The translations under genes and the position numbers were made by a program. Positions 34,174-42,200 of a stretch of DNA of 64,000 bases are shown here, piece after piece. The DNA is from Planctomycetota bacterium. GTDB taxonomy: Bacteria > Planctomycetota > Planctomycetia > Pirellulales > Pirellulaceae. Positions within the stretch are counted from its first letter, which is position 1. Each line of letters opens with the position of its first letter. A model generated the notes under the pieces. That model did no database searches, was not told where the DNA came from, and was given only the letters and a program-made list of their open reading frames with translations. The stretch spans positions 1 to 64,000 of the forward strand of contig CAUJHS010000101.1 of the NCBI GenBank assembly GCA_963204915.1, read 5' to 3'.

Positions 34174-35169
34174 TCAACTCTGCGATAAACCCCAGTGGCC
34201 ATACCGGGGGCCGCGCACCGGGAAGCCGAGCTTCTTGTCGACCACATTCACCAGAGTTTCGCCCGCGAGATAGCGGCGGAGGTTGTCGCAGAAGAGGCGC
34301 GTCGCGTCGTCGTAGCGTTTGGCCGATTGCGCGCCCACATGCGGCGTGATGATCACGTTGGGCAAGTTCCACAGCGGGCTGCTTTCGGGCAGCGGTTCGA
34401 TCTCGGTCACGTCCAGTCCCGCGCCAGCCAACCGGCCTGATTCCAGCGCCGCCACTAAGTCTTTCTCCACGACCACAGGACCGCGGGCTACGTTAATCAG
34501 TAAGGCGTCGCGGCGCAACAGGGCGAGTTCGCGCGACCCGATCATGCCCACGGTATGTTCGTTCAGCGGTACGGTCAGAATCAGCACATCGACCAGGGCG
34601 AGCAACTCGGGCAATCGGTCGGCCTCCCACAGCGCCTCGACATGCGCGGGCTTGTCGCACGGGAACAAGTCGGTCGCCAGAATGCGCGTGCGGAAGGGGG
34701 CGAGCACTTCTGCAATTCGCCGTCCATTGCCGCCGAAGCCCACAAGGCCCACCGTGGCGCCGTGCAGGTCGCGCGTGGGGCGACGAATAAACTCCTTCTT
34801 GAGCATCGCCCGGAAGAATGTCGGCAGGCCGCGCAACAAACCAAGCAGGAGGGCCAGAGTTTGCTCGGCCACCTGGTCGGCGAACAAGCCCGAGGCGCTC
34901 GTGACTAACACATCAGACCCCACTACCGAGGGGACAAGGCAGTGATCCATGCCTGCGGCGGACGATTGGATCCATTTTAGCCGACCTTGGGCGATCACTT
35001 TATCCCAAGGAACCGGATGGGTCTTGGCATGGCCGCAGAAGATGTCGGCATGCAGAATTTCCTGGGCGATTCGCTCCTGGCCGGCGTCGATCACTTCGGC
35101 GTCGGGCGCCACGGCGGCGATTTCGGCCAGATGGCGGGCCTCCACCGGATAGCACAGCACAATTCGCAT
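34174..35169 (-). CDS. D-isomer-specific 2-hydroxyacid dehydrogenase
   Basis: A 331-aa NAD(P)-dependent dehydrogenase. The Rossmann motif is [16 protein letters not shown] (about residues 140-155). Later blocks are [51 protein letters not shown] and [12 protein letters not shown] with the catalytic His. The Arg (INVARG) and Glu of the active site are in place. It could reduce a 2-oxoacid such as glyoxylate or hydroxypyruvate; substrate is open. It converges with the TMTC-like gene with only 13 bp between. Confidence 0.85.
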   Translation of the reverse strand: MRIVLCYPVEARHLAEIAAVAPDAEVIDAGQERIAQEILHADIFCGHAKTHPVPWDKVIAQGRLKWIQSSAAGMDHCLVPSVVGSDVLVTSASGLFADQVAEQTLALLLGLLRGLPTFFRAMLKKEFIRRPTRDLHGATVGLVGFGGNGRRIAEVLAPFRTRILATDLFPCDKPAHVEALWEADRLPELLALVDVLILTVPLNEHTVGMIGSRELALLRRDALLINVARGPVVVEKDLVAALESGRLAGAGLDVTEIEPLPESSPLWNLPNVIITPHVGAQSAKRYDDATRLFCDNLRRYLAGETLVNVVDKKLGFPVRGPRYGHWGLSQS

Positions 35170-35245
35170 GGGAGTTTCCGTGGCAAACGCGGTAGCGTGC
35201 CGATAAAAGGAAAAGTCGCGAGATCGCCTTCGCCGTCAGGTGGGC

Positions 35246-35274
35246 TTGGATTCTGGCGAGCGATACGTCATAAT
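35246..35274 (+). promoter_or_regulatory. promoter of rpsU
   Basis: TTGGAT (35246-35251) and CATAAT (35269-35274) are separated by 17 bp, about 50 bp before the rpsU start. Confidence 0.55.
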
Positions 35275-35325
35275 TTGGGGCTATCTCTATTTACTCCACA
35301 ACACCGTTTTGCAGAAGGAGGGACA

Positions 35326-35514
35326 GTGGTTAAGGTTATTGTTCGCGATAAGGAGTCGATTCAAGACGCCGTCCGCCGGTTTGGCAAGTTGGTCATGCGC
35401 AGCGGTTTGAAGAAAGAAATGCGGCGTCGCAAGTATTACGAAAAGCCGAGCGATGTGAAGCGCCGCGCCCGCTTGCGCGCCGAGCGCCGCTCGTTGAAAG
35501 ATCGCATGGGTTAA
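35326..35514 (+). CDS. rpsU: 30S ribosomal protein S21
   Basis: A 62-aa basic protein. The start is GTG 35326, chosen for AAGGAGG at 35315-35321. The sequence [45 protein letters not shown] is the classic S21 pattern (residues 4-48). Length is normal, and it contacts the 16S 3' end in translation initiation. A promoter and a rho-independent terminator frame it, so it is monocistronic. Confidence 0.95.
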   Translation: MVKVIVRDKESIQDAVRRFGKLVMRSGLKKEMRRRKYYEKPSDVKRRARLRAERRSLKDRMG

Positions 35515-35680
35515 CCCCCCGCCGCGACGCTTTCCTTCGCGCCGCCGACGAGCCACCGCACGATCTTCCCCCGCCTTGCGCTTGATGCATTTTTGCGCGG
35601 CGCAACTGCCGTCGGGCGTCGCAGCCCTTTGCGATGCCGATGCTAAGTCAGGCCCCTGGAAGCCTTGGACGAAGAAACAC

Positions 35681-35705
35681 AGGCCGTGATATGCGGCCTC
35701 TTTTT
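35681..35705 (+). terminator. rho-independent terminator after rpsU
   Basis: AGGCCG and CGGCCT form a 6-bp stem with a 7-nt loop, followed by CTTTTTATT. It ends rpsU transcription about 170 bp past the stop. The rest of the gap before the desaturase holds a repeat-family-B copy. Confidence 0.65.
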
Positions 35706-35801
35706 ATTGGCGGCCACAGGCTTATTCCATGAGCAACCTGTTCCACGGCAACCTGGGCAAGGTCGCCAGAATCACCGCCATTCCTGCCGCCAGAAAGGCT
35801 T

Positions 35802-35916
35802 GAGCGCGTTTCACGCAGGCGCGACGCCCCCAATGTGGCGCACTCGCTCCGCGAGTGCCGGAAACCACTCGCGGAGCGAGTGGACCACAATGCAGAAGTC
35901 ATCACACCTCGATGAA
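35802..35916 (+). repeat. dispersed hairpin repeat family B, copy 1
   Basis: A 115-bp element nearly identical to 48476-48590. It starts GAGCGCGTTTCACGCAGG and ends TCACACCTCGATGAA. CACTCGCTCCGCGAGTG (35841-35857) and its exact inverse (35866-35882) give a 17-bp stem with an 8-nt loop, lengthened by outer TGTGG and CCACA. It sits between rpsU and the convergent desaturase. Confidence 0.75.
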
Positions 35917-35923
35917 AGAGGCT

Positions 35924-36970
35924 CTAGGAGTCGGTCGCTTCTGTGCGGCCCGCGTGTCGCACATGGCGGGGCGGCACCACATGCGAGGCCAACCCCACGA
36001 ATTCCAGGCTTTTGATGATGTAGTAGTTGGGGTCCAACTCCCACCAGCGATGCTGCACGCTGGCGCTGGCCTGATCGGCATGATGATTATTGTGCCAGCC
36101 TTCCCCCCCGGTAATCGCGGCCACAAACCAGTTATTGCGGCTGCGGTCGGTCGTTTCATAGTTCCGGTAGCCGAACATGTGCGACAGCGAGTTCACGGCC
36201 CACGTGATGTGCCACACCCACACGGTGCGAGCAATCACGCCCCACACAAACAAGCTGAGCGCCAGTTGCAAGGCTTCCATTTCGTACCCGTACCACGCGT
36301 ACCCCACCGCCAGACTGACGGCGAAAAACAGGACCGCATGGGCCAGGTAAATCCACGCCGCGATCGTTCGGTGCTTTTCCAGAAGCATGTAAAACGGGTC
36401 TTCGAGAATATCGCGGGCGTATTTTTGATAGACCGAAAAGTTTGTCGTCGCGCCGTTGTAATACACCAGCCAGCCAAAGTGCGCCCAGAAGAACGTCACG
36501 AGCGGGCTGTGCGGGTCTTCTTGCTCGTCCGAATGATTATGGTGCATGCGATGCCATGCCACCCATTTAGCGGGTGTCTCCTGAGCGCTGCACAACGCCA
36601 TGAGCACAAAGAACCGCTCTAACCACTTGGGGGTGCGAAACGAACGATGCGTTAGCAAACGGTGATAGCACACCGGAATGCCGAGCTGACCAAACAAACT
36701 GACGCCGATGAACATCACCGCCACGCTGACCCAATTAAACAGCCACGGAACGAGCACCAGTAGGGCCAACAAATGCATGACCGCCACAGGAATGGCGTAC
36801 TCCCAGTGGACCCGGCGCGTATCGACACGCGACGGCAAGGGGAGCCGCCCTTCCTCATTTGAGGGGACTTCTAAGTCCTGAACAAGCGACGCCGAGGCAG
36901 AAGAGGTGGATTGCACAGAATCCCTCAGGGGCAGGGCGTGGTTCACACGCAGGGGGAGTGCCGGGGGCAA
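35924..36970 (-). CDS. acyl-CoA / fatty-acid desaturase
   Basis: A membrane di-iron desaturase. His boxes are HRLLTHR, HRMHHNHSDEQ and EGWHNNHH, as in delta-9 acyl-lipid or acyl-CoA desaturases, with four hydrophobic spans around them. It would insert a cis double bond into fatty acids. The start is uncertain: TTG 36970 gives 348 aa, while GTG 36916, following GAGGG by 5 bp, gives 330 aa; no ATG is suitable. The N-terminal 40 residues are polar and of low similarity. A DUF2071 gene lies upstream on the same strand, ending 117 bp before. Confidence 0.85.
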   Translation of the reverse strand: MPPALPLRVNHALPLRDSVQSTSSASASLVQDLEVPSNEEGRLPLPSRVDTRRVHWEYAIPVAVMHLLALLVLVPWLFNWVSVAVMFIGVSLFGQLGIPVCYHRLLTHRSFRTPKWLERFFVLMALCSAQETPAKWVAWHRMHHNHSDEQEDPHSPLVTFFWAHFGWLVYYNGATTNFSVYQKYARDILEDPFYMLLEKHRTIAAWIYLAHAVLFFAVSLAVGYAWYGYEMEALQLALSLFVWGVIARTVWVWHITWAVNSLSHMFGYRNYETTDRSRNNWFVAAITGGEGWHNNHHADQASASVQHRWWELDPNYYIIKSLEFVGLASHVVPPRHVRHAGRTEATDS

Positions 36971-37087
36971 GCTTTACTCTACCTACCCAAAGCGGTTTCA
37001 CGCAAGCTTTGCAACATAAAATGTGGCCCAAAACGCCGGTCCGGCCACCCGCTGCAGCTGTTTTTCGACGGGTCCAGGGCGCACGGC

Positions 37088-37822
37088 CTACTCGACTCGC
37101 TCCAACCGCCACACTTTGACGTCGAGCGGTTCCGCCAGTGCGTGCAGTAACGGTTTTTCGCCGGGAGTGGGCAGCCCATGCGATTCGACCATCGACGAGG
37201 ACCATCGGGTTAACTCGGCATGCCGCAGCGGCCACGGCCGATGGTGAATGCGCGAACGATAAAGCCGCTGGCCGGAAGCAGCATACAGGCAATACCGCTC
37301 GACGAAGAAGAAGTCGCGCGAACCGGGCGCCGCTTCAGGCATGGGCGTAGTGCGGCGCCACGCAACGTCCAGCTCGGCCGGCGCAACGCCGCGATGCGTA
37401 CGACGCGACCGAAGTCGAAACTCGTCGTCTTGAAACTCCATGTGCATTGTCGCGCTCAGGTAGTTCAACGCGAAGGTCCACCTCGCTCCCCACACGGCCA
37501 GGGGGTTCGATGCATCCAGCGAGAAAAACCATACCCCCGGAGATTGCCCCTGGTAGTGCACGTACGTGCGCACGTTGATTTCCAGCGTTTGGCTGAATCC
37601 CGGCAGCGCAGGCAACCGCGGAGGACGTACGCCGCGCACCACCAACGGAGTAACCGCAACCCACGCCACACCGTCAAAGGTGTCAATTTCCAAAGATGCG
37701 GGAATGAGCGGCCGTAACTCCTCGACCGGCATCGGCCAATGGAGAAACAACAGCCGATCCCAAATTTGATGCATCACGGGCGAACCGGGAGGCGGTTGCA
37801 ACAAAGAAAGTCGATCGATCAA
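37088..37822 (-). CDS. DUF2071 (YqjF-like) protein
   Basis: A 244-aa protein. TTG 37822 is the start, with GGAG 7 bp before. Characteristic parts are MHQIWDRLLFLHWPMPVEELRPLIPASLEIDTFDGVAWVAVTP (residues 16-60), LPGFSQTLEINVRTYVHYQG and GVWFFSLDASN. The family (YqjF) is an acetoacetate-decarboxylase-like beta fold of unknown substrate. It sits just before the desaturase and opposite an acyltransferase, so a link with lipid turnover is possible, but not shown. Confidence 0.8.
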   Translation of the reverse strand: MIDRLSLLQPPPGSPVMHQIWDRLLFLHWPMPVEELRPLIPASLEIDTFDGVAWVAVTPLVVRGVRPPRLPALPGFSQTLEINVRTYVHYQGQSPGVWFFSLDASNPLAVWGARWTFALNYLSATMHMEFQDDEFRLRSRRTHRGVAPAELDVAWRRTTPMPEAAPGSRDFFFVERYCLYAASGQRLYRSRIHHRPWPLRHAELTRWSSSMVESHGLPTPGEKPLLHALAEPLDVKVWRLERVE

Positions 37823-37981
37823 GGGCTGCTCCTTTATCTAAGGTGGAGTCCCGCCTTGAGGCGGTTTTGGTGATTTTTCGCATTCGGCATGCCCTCCGCC
37901 GACATTCCTCGTTTATCATGGCGCCTTTGTTGAAGATTCTCGCGCCGCTGGCGCGGCGACGTTGTTTTGCGGATCCCTACG

Positions 37982-39196
37982 ATGAAGGATATCGTTGTCA
38001 GTCGTCCTTACCAGTTTGTATCGCCGCACCGGGGCGACTGGTGGCCCACGTTCATTCAAAACTTCGACCTGTTCAGCATCTGGCTGCGTCGGGCCGAAGG
38101 CGTCGTAGCGCACGAAATTCGCCATGCCGATCGCTTGCGGGCATCGCTTCAAGCCGGGCATGGCATCATGCTGGCGCCGAATCATTGCCGGAACGCCGAT
38201 CCCGTGGCGATTGGTTATCTGGCCCGGCAAGCTAAGACGCACGTGTACGCCATGGCAAGCTGGCACTTGTTCAACCAGGGGAAGTTCAACGCCTTCGCCA
38301 TTCATAAAATGGGCGCTTTCAGCGTGTATCGCGAAGGGGTCGACAAACAAGCGATCAACACGGCCATTCAAATTCTGGAAGACGCCGAACGCCCGCTGAT
38401 TGTGTTTCCTGAAGGATCGGTCAGCCGCACCAACGATCGGCTGCACGCCTTGCTCGATGGCGTGGCGTTCATCGCCCGCACCGCCGCCAAGCGCCGCGCC
38501 AAGCACGACCCGCCAGGTAAGGTGGTGATTCATCCCGTCGGTATTAAGTACTTGTTTCAAGGCAATCTGGCCGAAGCAGTTACGCCGGTCCTGGAAATGA
38601 TCGAAGACCGGCTGACCTGGCATAAGCAAACTCACTTGCCGCTGCTGGAGCGCGTGTTCAAAGCCGGCCACGCGTTGTTATGCCTGAAAGAGATGGAGTA
38701 CTTCGGCCGTCCTCAAACCGGAAGCATGGCCGAACGATTAACCGGTTTAATCAACCGATTGCTGCATCCCATCGAGCAGGAATGGCTGGGCGGGCCGCAA
38801 GACGGAGCCGTGGTGCCGCGCGTCAAAGCCCTGCGCATGAAAATCCTGCCCGAGATGGTTCGCGGCGCGCTGCCGCCGCAGGAATACCAGCGCCGCTGGC
38901 GGCAACTGTCCGACATGTACCTGGCTCAGGCGGTGCGCTGCTATCCGCCGGACTACCTGGCCAAGCCGACGGTCGAGCGCATTTTGGAAACCATCGAACG
39001 CTTCGAAGAAGACCTGACTGGCGAAGTGCGCGTGCATGGCAAACTCAAAGCCGTGATCGACGTGGGCGAACCGATCGAAGTGACGCCCGAACGCGACCGC
39101 CGCGCCACGGTCGATCCGCTAATGGCCGAGTTGGCCGGCCGCATGCAAGCCCTGATTGATGAACTCGCGCAAGAGTCCACGCCATATTCCGCGTAA
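37982..39196 (+). CDS. 1-acylglycerol-3-phosphate acyltransferase family protein
   Basis: A 404-aa PlsC-domain protein. ATG 37982 is chosen over an upstream TTG. The HX4D motif is NHCRNAD (His68, Asp73). Further blocks are WHLFNQGKFNAFAIHKMGAFSVYREG and VFPEGSVSRTND. The enzyme would acylate lysophosphatidate in phospholipid synthesis. The domain covers residues 55-200; the C-terminal half is a longer helical region, which is unusual for PlsC and may be lineage specific. Orientation is away from the DUF2071 gene. Confidence 0.8.
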   Translation: MKDIVVSRPYQFVSPHRGDWWPTFIQNFDLFSIWLRRAEGVVAHEIRHADRLRASLQAGHGIMLAPNHCRNADPVAIGYLARQAKTHVYAMASWHLFNQGKFNAFAIHKMGAFSVYREGVDKQAINTAIQILEDAERPLIVFPEGSVSRTNDRLHALLDGVAFIARTAAKRRAKHDPPGKVVIHPVGIKYLFQGNLAEAVTPVLEMIEDRLTWHKQTHLPLLERVFKAGHALLCLKEMEYFGRPQTGSMAERLTGLINRLLHPIEQEWLGGPQDGAVVPRVKALRMKILPEMVRGALPPQEYQRRWRQLSDMYLAQAVRCYPPDYLAKPTVERILETIERFEEDLTGEVRVHGKLKAVIDVGEPIEVTPERDRRATVDPLMAELAGRMQALIDELAQESTPYSA

Positions 39197-39227
39197 GCGA
39201 AACACCCCATCGTCGCTACTCTTGCGA

Positions 39228-39299
39228 ACTGCGGTCATGAGCCCCTGCGCTAGCCCACGGTTGGCCTGGGCGATGGAGCAAAAACCGCACGCCTGCGCG
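39228..39299 (+). repeat. dispersed repeat family A, copy 2
   Basis: About 72 bp matching 31744-31818 by eye (shared ACTGCGG, AGCCCCTG, CGGTT and CGATGG). It lies just beyond the acyltransferase stop. Confidence 0.5.
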
Positions 39300-39456
39300 T
39301 GGCGGTAAAATCACGCGCCCCCACGACCTCAGACCGGAAGGTTTGTTTTCGCGCGCGGCAGGCATTACAATACCCTTCAGACGACAGGCGAGGTGCTCTT
39401 CTTTTTTAATTCCCATCTGGCAGGTTGGACCCTGCCCCACCGGAGCGGCGCTTCCC

Positions 39457-40419
39457 ATGGACGCGCGAAATAGTCTCTTGATTGTGGGGCTTTACGTCTT
39501 CTCAGGATTGCTCATCGCAGCGATCGTGATCGGCGTGTTCTATTGGCAGGGGTACGCCCTGCAAGATCAGCTTGCGCGCGAAACGGCGGCTGCGTCTCAG
39601 GTTCGCCACCATGACGTGTTGCTCAATCGTCCGAGCATTTCTCAGCAAGAATTTCTGGCCTCTCAGAGCGCCCAGGAGGTCGAACGGCTTCGCAAGTTGC
39701 TGGACGAGCAAACCGCCGTGCTGGAAGAACGAAATCGGCTGCTCAAGCAGCGCACGGCCGAGTATCAAAAGTTGAAACGCAGCTTCGCCTCGGCCACGAG
39801 CGCCATGTTGCAACTCATGGAGAACGCCGAAGCGGGGACGAAAGACGCAGCCCCGTCGGACGACGCCTCTTTAACCGCTACGGAAGGTATCGAGGAAGCG
39901 AGCGAGTCGGCGGAAGCGGCTCAGGCGGGTGAAACGGCCGAATTGGGCGAAGCCGTTGACGCCGCGTTAGCCGATGGCGCCGCATCAACGCCGGCCGCCA
40001 CTCCCGAGTCGGCGGAATTGCGTGAAGAACTAAACAAGATGCGCATTCTGGAAACGACGCTTGCGGAAGAGTTGGAGACGCTGGAAGCCGAGGTTCTAGC
40101 CGCGGAAATGGAAATCGCCCGCCTCAAAGAGGAGGCCCTGCGCACCCAAAGCGAACAAGCCATGGCGGAAGAACGCGTGCTGCGCGACGCCGCCAGTGAA
40201 ACGCTCGTTCGAATAGGGGAGGCGGCGGTCCCTCGATTGGTCGAAGCGTTAAACGATGAACGCCCTGCTGTGCGTCGGTGGGCTGCCGAAGTCCTCACCG
40301 AGATGGGCCCTCGGGCGGATGCGGCCATCGGACCGTTGATGGAGGCCCTCGGAGATGAAGATACGGAGGTGCGCTTGGCTGCCGCACAAGCTCTGCGTGC
40401 GATGGGCACGAACGACTAA
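39457..40419 (+). CDS. membrane protein with coiled coil and C-terminal HEAT repeats
   Basis: A 320-aa protein. The first 25 residues after ATG 39457 form a membrane anchor (LLIVGLYVFSGLLIAAIVIGVFYW). Residues 65-115 are a coiled coil (VERLRKLLDEQTAVLEERNRLLKQR). A long acidic Ala/Glu region spans 125-200, and another coiled coil runs to about 250. The C-terminal 75 residues carry two HEAT-like repeats (EAAVPRLVEALNDERPAVRRWAAEVLTEMG and LMEALGDEDTEVRLAAAQALRAMG). A scaffold anchored in the membrane is likely. No known family by name. Confidence 0.65.
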   Translation: MDARNSLLIVGLYVFSGLLIAAIVIGVFYWQGYALQDQLARETAAASQVRHHDVLLNRPSISQQEFLASQSAQEVERLRKLLDEQTAVLEERNRLLKQRTAEYQKLKRSFASATSAMLQLMENAEAGTKDAAPSDDASLTATEGIEEASESAEAAQAGETAELGEAVDAALADGAASTPAATPESAELREELNKMRILETTLAEELETLEAEVLAAEMEIARLKEEALRTQSEQAMAEERVLRDAASETLVRIGEAAVPRLVEALNDERPAVRRWAAEVLTEMGPRADAAIGPLMEALGDEDTEVRLAAAQALRAMGTND

Positions 40420-40618
40420 GCGCCCCTCCTCACACCCGGCATGCCGTACCTTACGCCGGGATGGTCATCGACAACCCCTTCATGTTCATGGCGTATCGCC
40501 GTTCTTCGGTTTTATGGCGAACCTGAGCGAGCTATCTCCGTCCTGATCTTTCCGGAGCGCGAAGCTCTGCCGGCTGGGGTCTGATCGTATCTGCCTTGAT
40601 TTCTCACCCCCAACCGTA

Positions 40619-40650
40619 TATGTTTACATATCAATAGTTAGTCTACTAAC
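40619..40650. promoter_or_regulatory. AT-rich patch with two short palindromes upstream of the RND genes
   Basis: In a GC-rich gap, an AT-rich island carries TATGTTTACATA (40619-40630) and GTTAGTCTACTAAC (40637-40650), each with 5-bp arms. Such spaced palindromes fit binding sites for a TetR- or MarR-type repressor of the efflux genes starting 155 bp on. No such regulator is in the window. Other parts of 40420-40804 show nothing. Confidence 0.3.
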
Positions 40651-40804
40651 AATTAGCGAATAAAACCAATTCGAATGTGGCATCGACGCCCCCCAGATTC
40701 TGTGGTCTTTGGCTCTCTGGTGTCTGGGGCTTCGGCGGCGCGTGGATTGCAGAAGTTCTAACACGCGACATCTCCTGATCAAGCGATTTACCGTGAGGCT
40801 GCGT

Positions 40805-42085
40805 ATGAATTCACCGGGTCAAATGCATTGGATGGGGTTGCTCCTGGCCGGTTTGACCCTGGGTTGCACTCCGGAGAACGCCTTTGTTGAGCCGCCGCCC
40901 CCCTCGGTCACCGTGGCTCATCCTACGGAACAATACATTACCGACACCATCGAGTTCACCGGCGTCACGCAGGCGAGCGCCACGGTCGAATTGCGAGCGC
41001 GCGTCTCCGGTTACCTGCAAGAGATCGGCTTCCAAGACGGCGACTTTGTAGCCGAAAACCAAGTCCTGTTTGTGATTGATCCCGCTCCATTCGAAGCCGA
41101 ATTAGCCGCCGCCAACGCGAATCTGGAAAAGGCTCGCGCGGCGCTGCAACTGGCCGAGGCGAACCTGGCGCGCACTTCCGATTTGTCGCGCACCAACGCA
41201 GTGGCTCGCCAGCAGTTAGATGTGGATCGCGCCGAAAAGGCCACAGCCGAAGCAAACGTTAAAGCCGCGCAAGCCGCCGTCACGCAAGCCGCCTTGAATT
41301 TGAGCTACACCACGGTTCGCGCTCCCATGGCAGGACGCATCGGTCGCCACCTGATCGACAAGGGCAACCTGGTGCACATGGAACAAAGCTTGCTGGCGGT
41401 CCTCGAACGGCTCGACCCAATTTACGCGGTCTTCTATCCGAGCGAGTCGGACATGCTGCGTTTCATGGCGATGGTTCGGGAAGGGCTGCTTCCTGACCCG
41501 CGCACCACTCCCACGCCGCTTCGTTTGGGGCTGGCGAACGATGAGGGCTTCCCGCATGAGGGTTATCTGCAGTATCGCGAGTTCGGCGTCGACCCCGCGA
41601 CCGGTACGACGTTGCGCCGCGCGACCTTTCCCAACAAAGACCTGACGCTGGCGCCAGGCATGTTTGTACGCATTCAAGCCGGCCTTGGCGGGCCAGTTCC
41701 GCGACTGACCATCGCCGAGCGGGCCATTGGCTCCGACCAGCGCGGCGACTACGTGCGGGTTGTGGTGAAGAACGACAAAAACGAGGACATCGTCGAAGAA
41801 CGTCTGGTCCAGTTGGGGCCGCTTCTCGATGGTCGCCGCGTCATCCTGAAAGGCGTGAATGAGGACGATCGTGTCGTGGTGAATGGTTTGCAGCAAGCGC
41901 GCCCCGGCTTCAAGGTGAACGCAAACGATCCAACGGCCACTCCGCCGGAAGCCGTCGCCGAGGACGACCTGGCCGCGAAGACCGCTCCCGTACCGCTCAA
42001 AGAGCCGGAGAAGATCAGCGTCTCACCGGCTTCGGCGTCGAAAGTAACGCCAGCGAATTCCGAAGAAACCAGTCAACCTGACTAG
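40805..42085 (+). CDS. RND efflux periplasmic adaptor (membrane fusion protein)
   Basis: A 426-aa lipoprotein; ATG 40805, lipobox LTLGC near residue 20. The barrel-sandwich and hairpin are recognisable: FTGVTQASATVELRARVSGYLQEIGFQDGDFV, then a coiled-coil hairpin with ARAALQLAEANLARTSDLSRTNAVARQQLDVDRAEKATAEANVKAAQAAV, and the NLSYTTVRAPMAGRIG return. Residues 370-426 are a disordered Pro/Ala tail. It would link the pump to an outer-membrane channel, with no TolC gene here. The pump gene starts 115 bp downstream. Confidence 0.9.
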   Translation: MNSPGQMHWMGLLLAGLTLGCTPENAFVEPPPPSVTVAHPTEQYITDTIEFTGVTQASATVELRARVSGYLQEIGFQDGDFVAENQVLFVIDPAPFEAELAAANANLEKARAALQLAEANLARTSDLSRTNAVARQQLDVDRAEKATAEANVKAAQAAVTQAALNLSYTTVRAPMAGRIGRHLIDKGNLVHMEQSLLAVLERLDPIYAVFYPSESDMLRFMAMVREGLLPDPRTTPTPLRLGLANDEGFPHEGYLQYREFGVDPATGTTLRRATFPNKDLTLAPGMFVRIQAGLGGPVPRLTIAERAIGSDQRGDYVRVVVKNDKNEDIVEERLVQLGPLLDGRRVILKGVNEDDRVVVNGLQQARPGFKVNANDPTATPPEAVAEDDLAAKTAPVPLKEPEKISVSPASASKVTPANSEETSQPD

Positions 42086-42200
42086 CGCCGAAGTGTGGCG
42101 CCAAGCGCGCCGGTCGGATGCATCGCGTTGGCTTGCGGGTCGCCCGCTTCTTGCGATGAAACGCTTCACCCGGGGATTGAACGTAGGGATGTAACCACTC

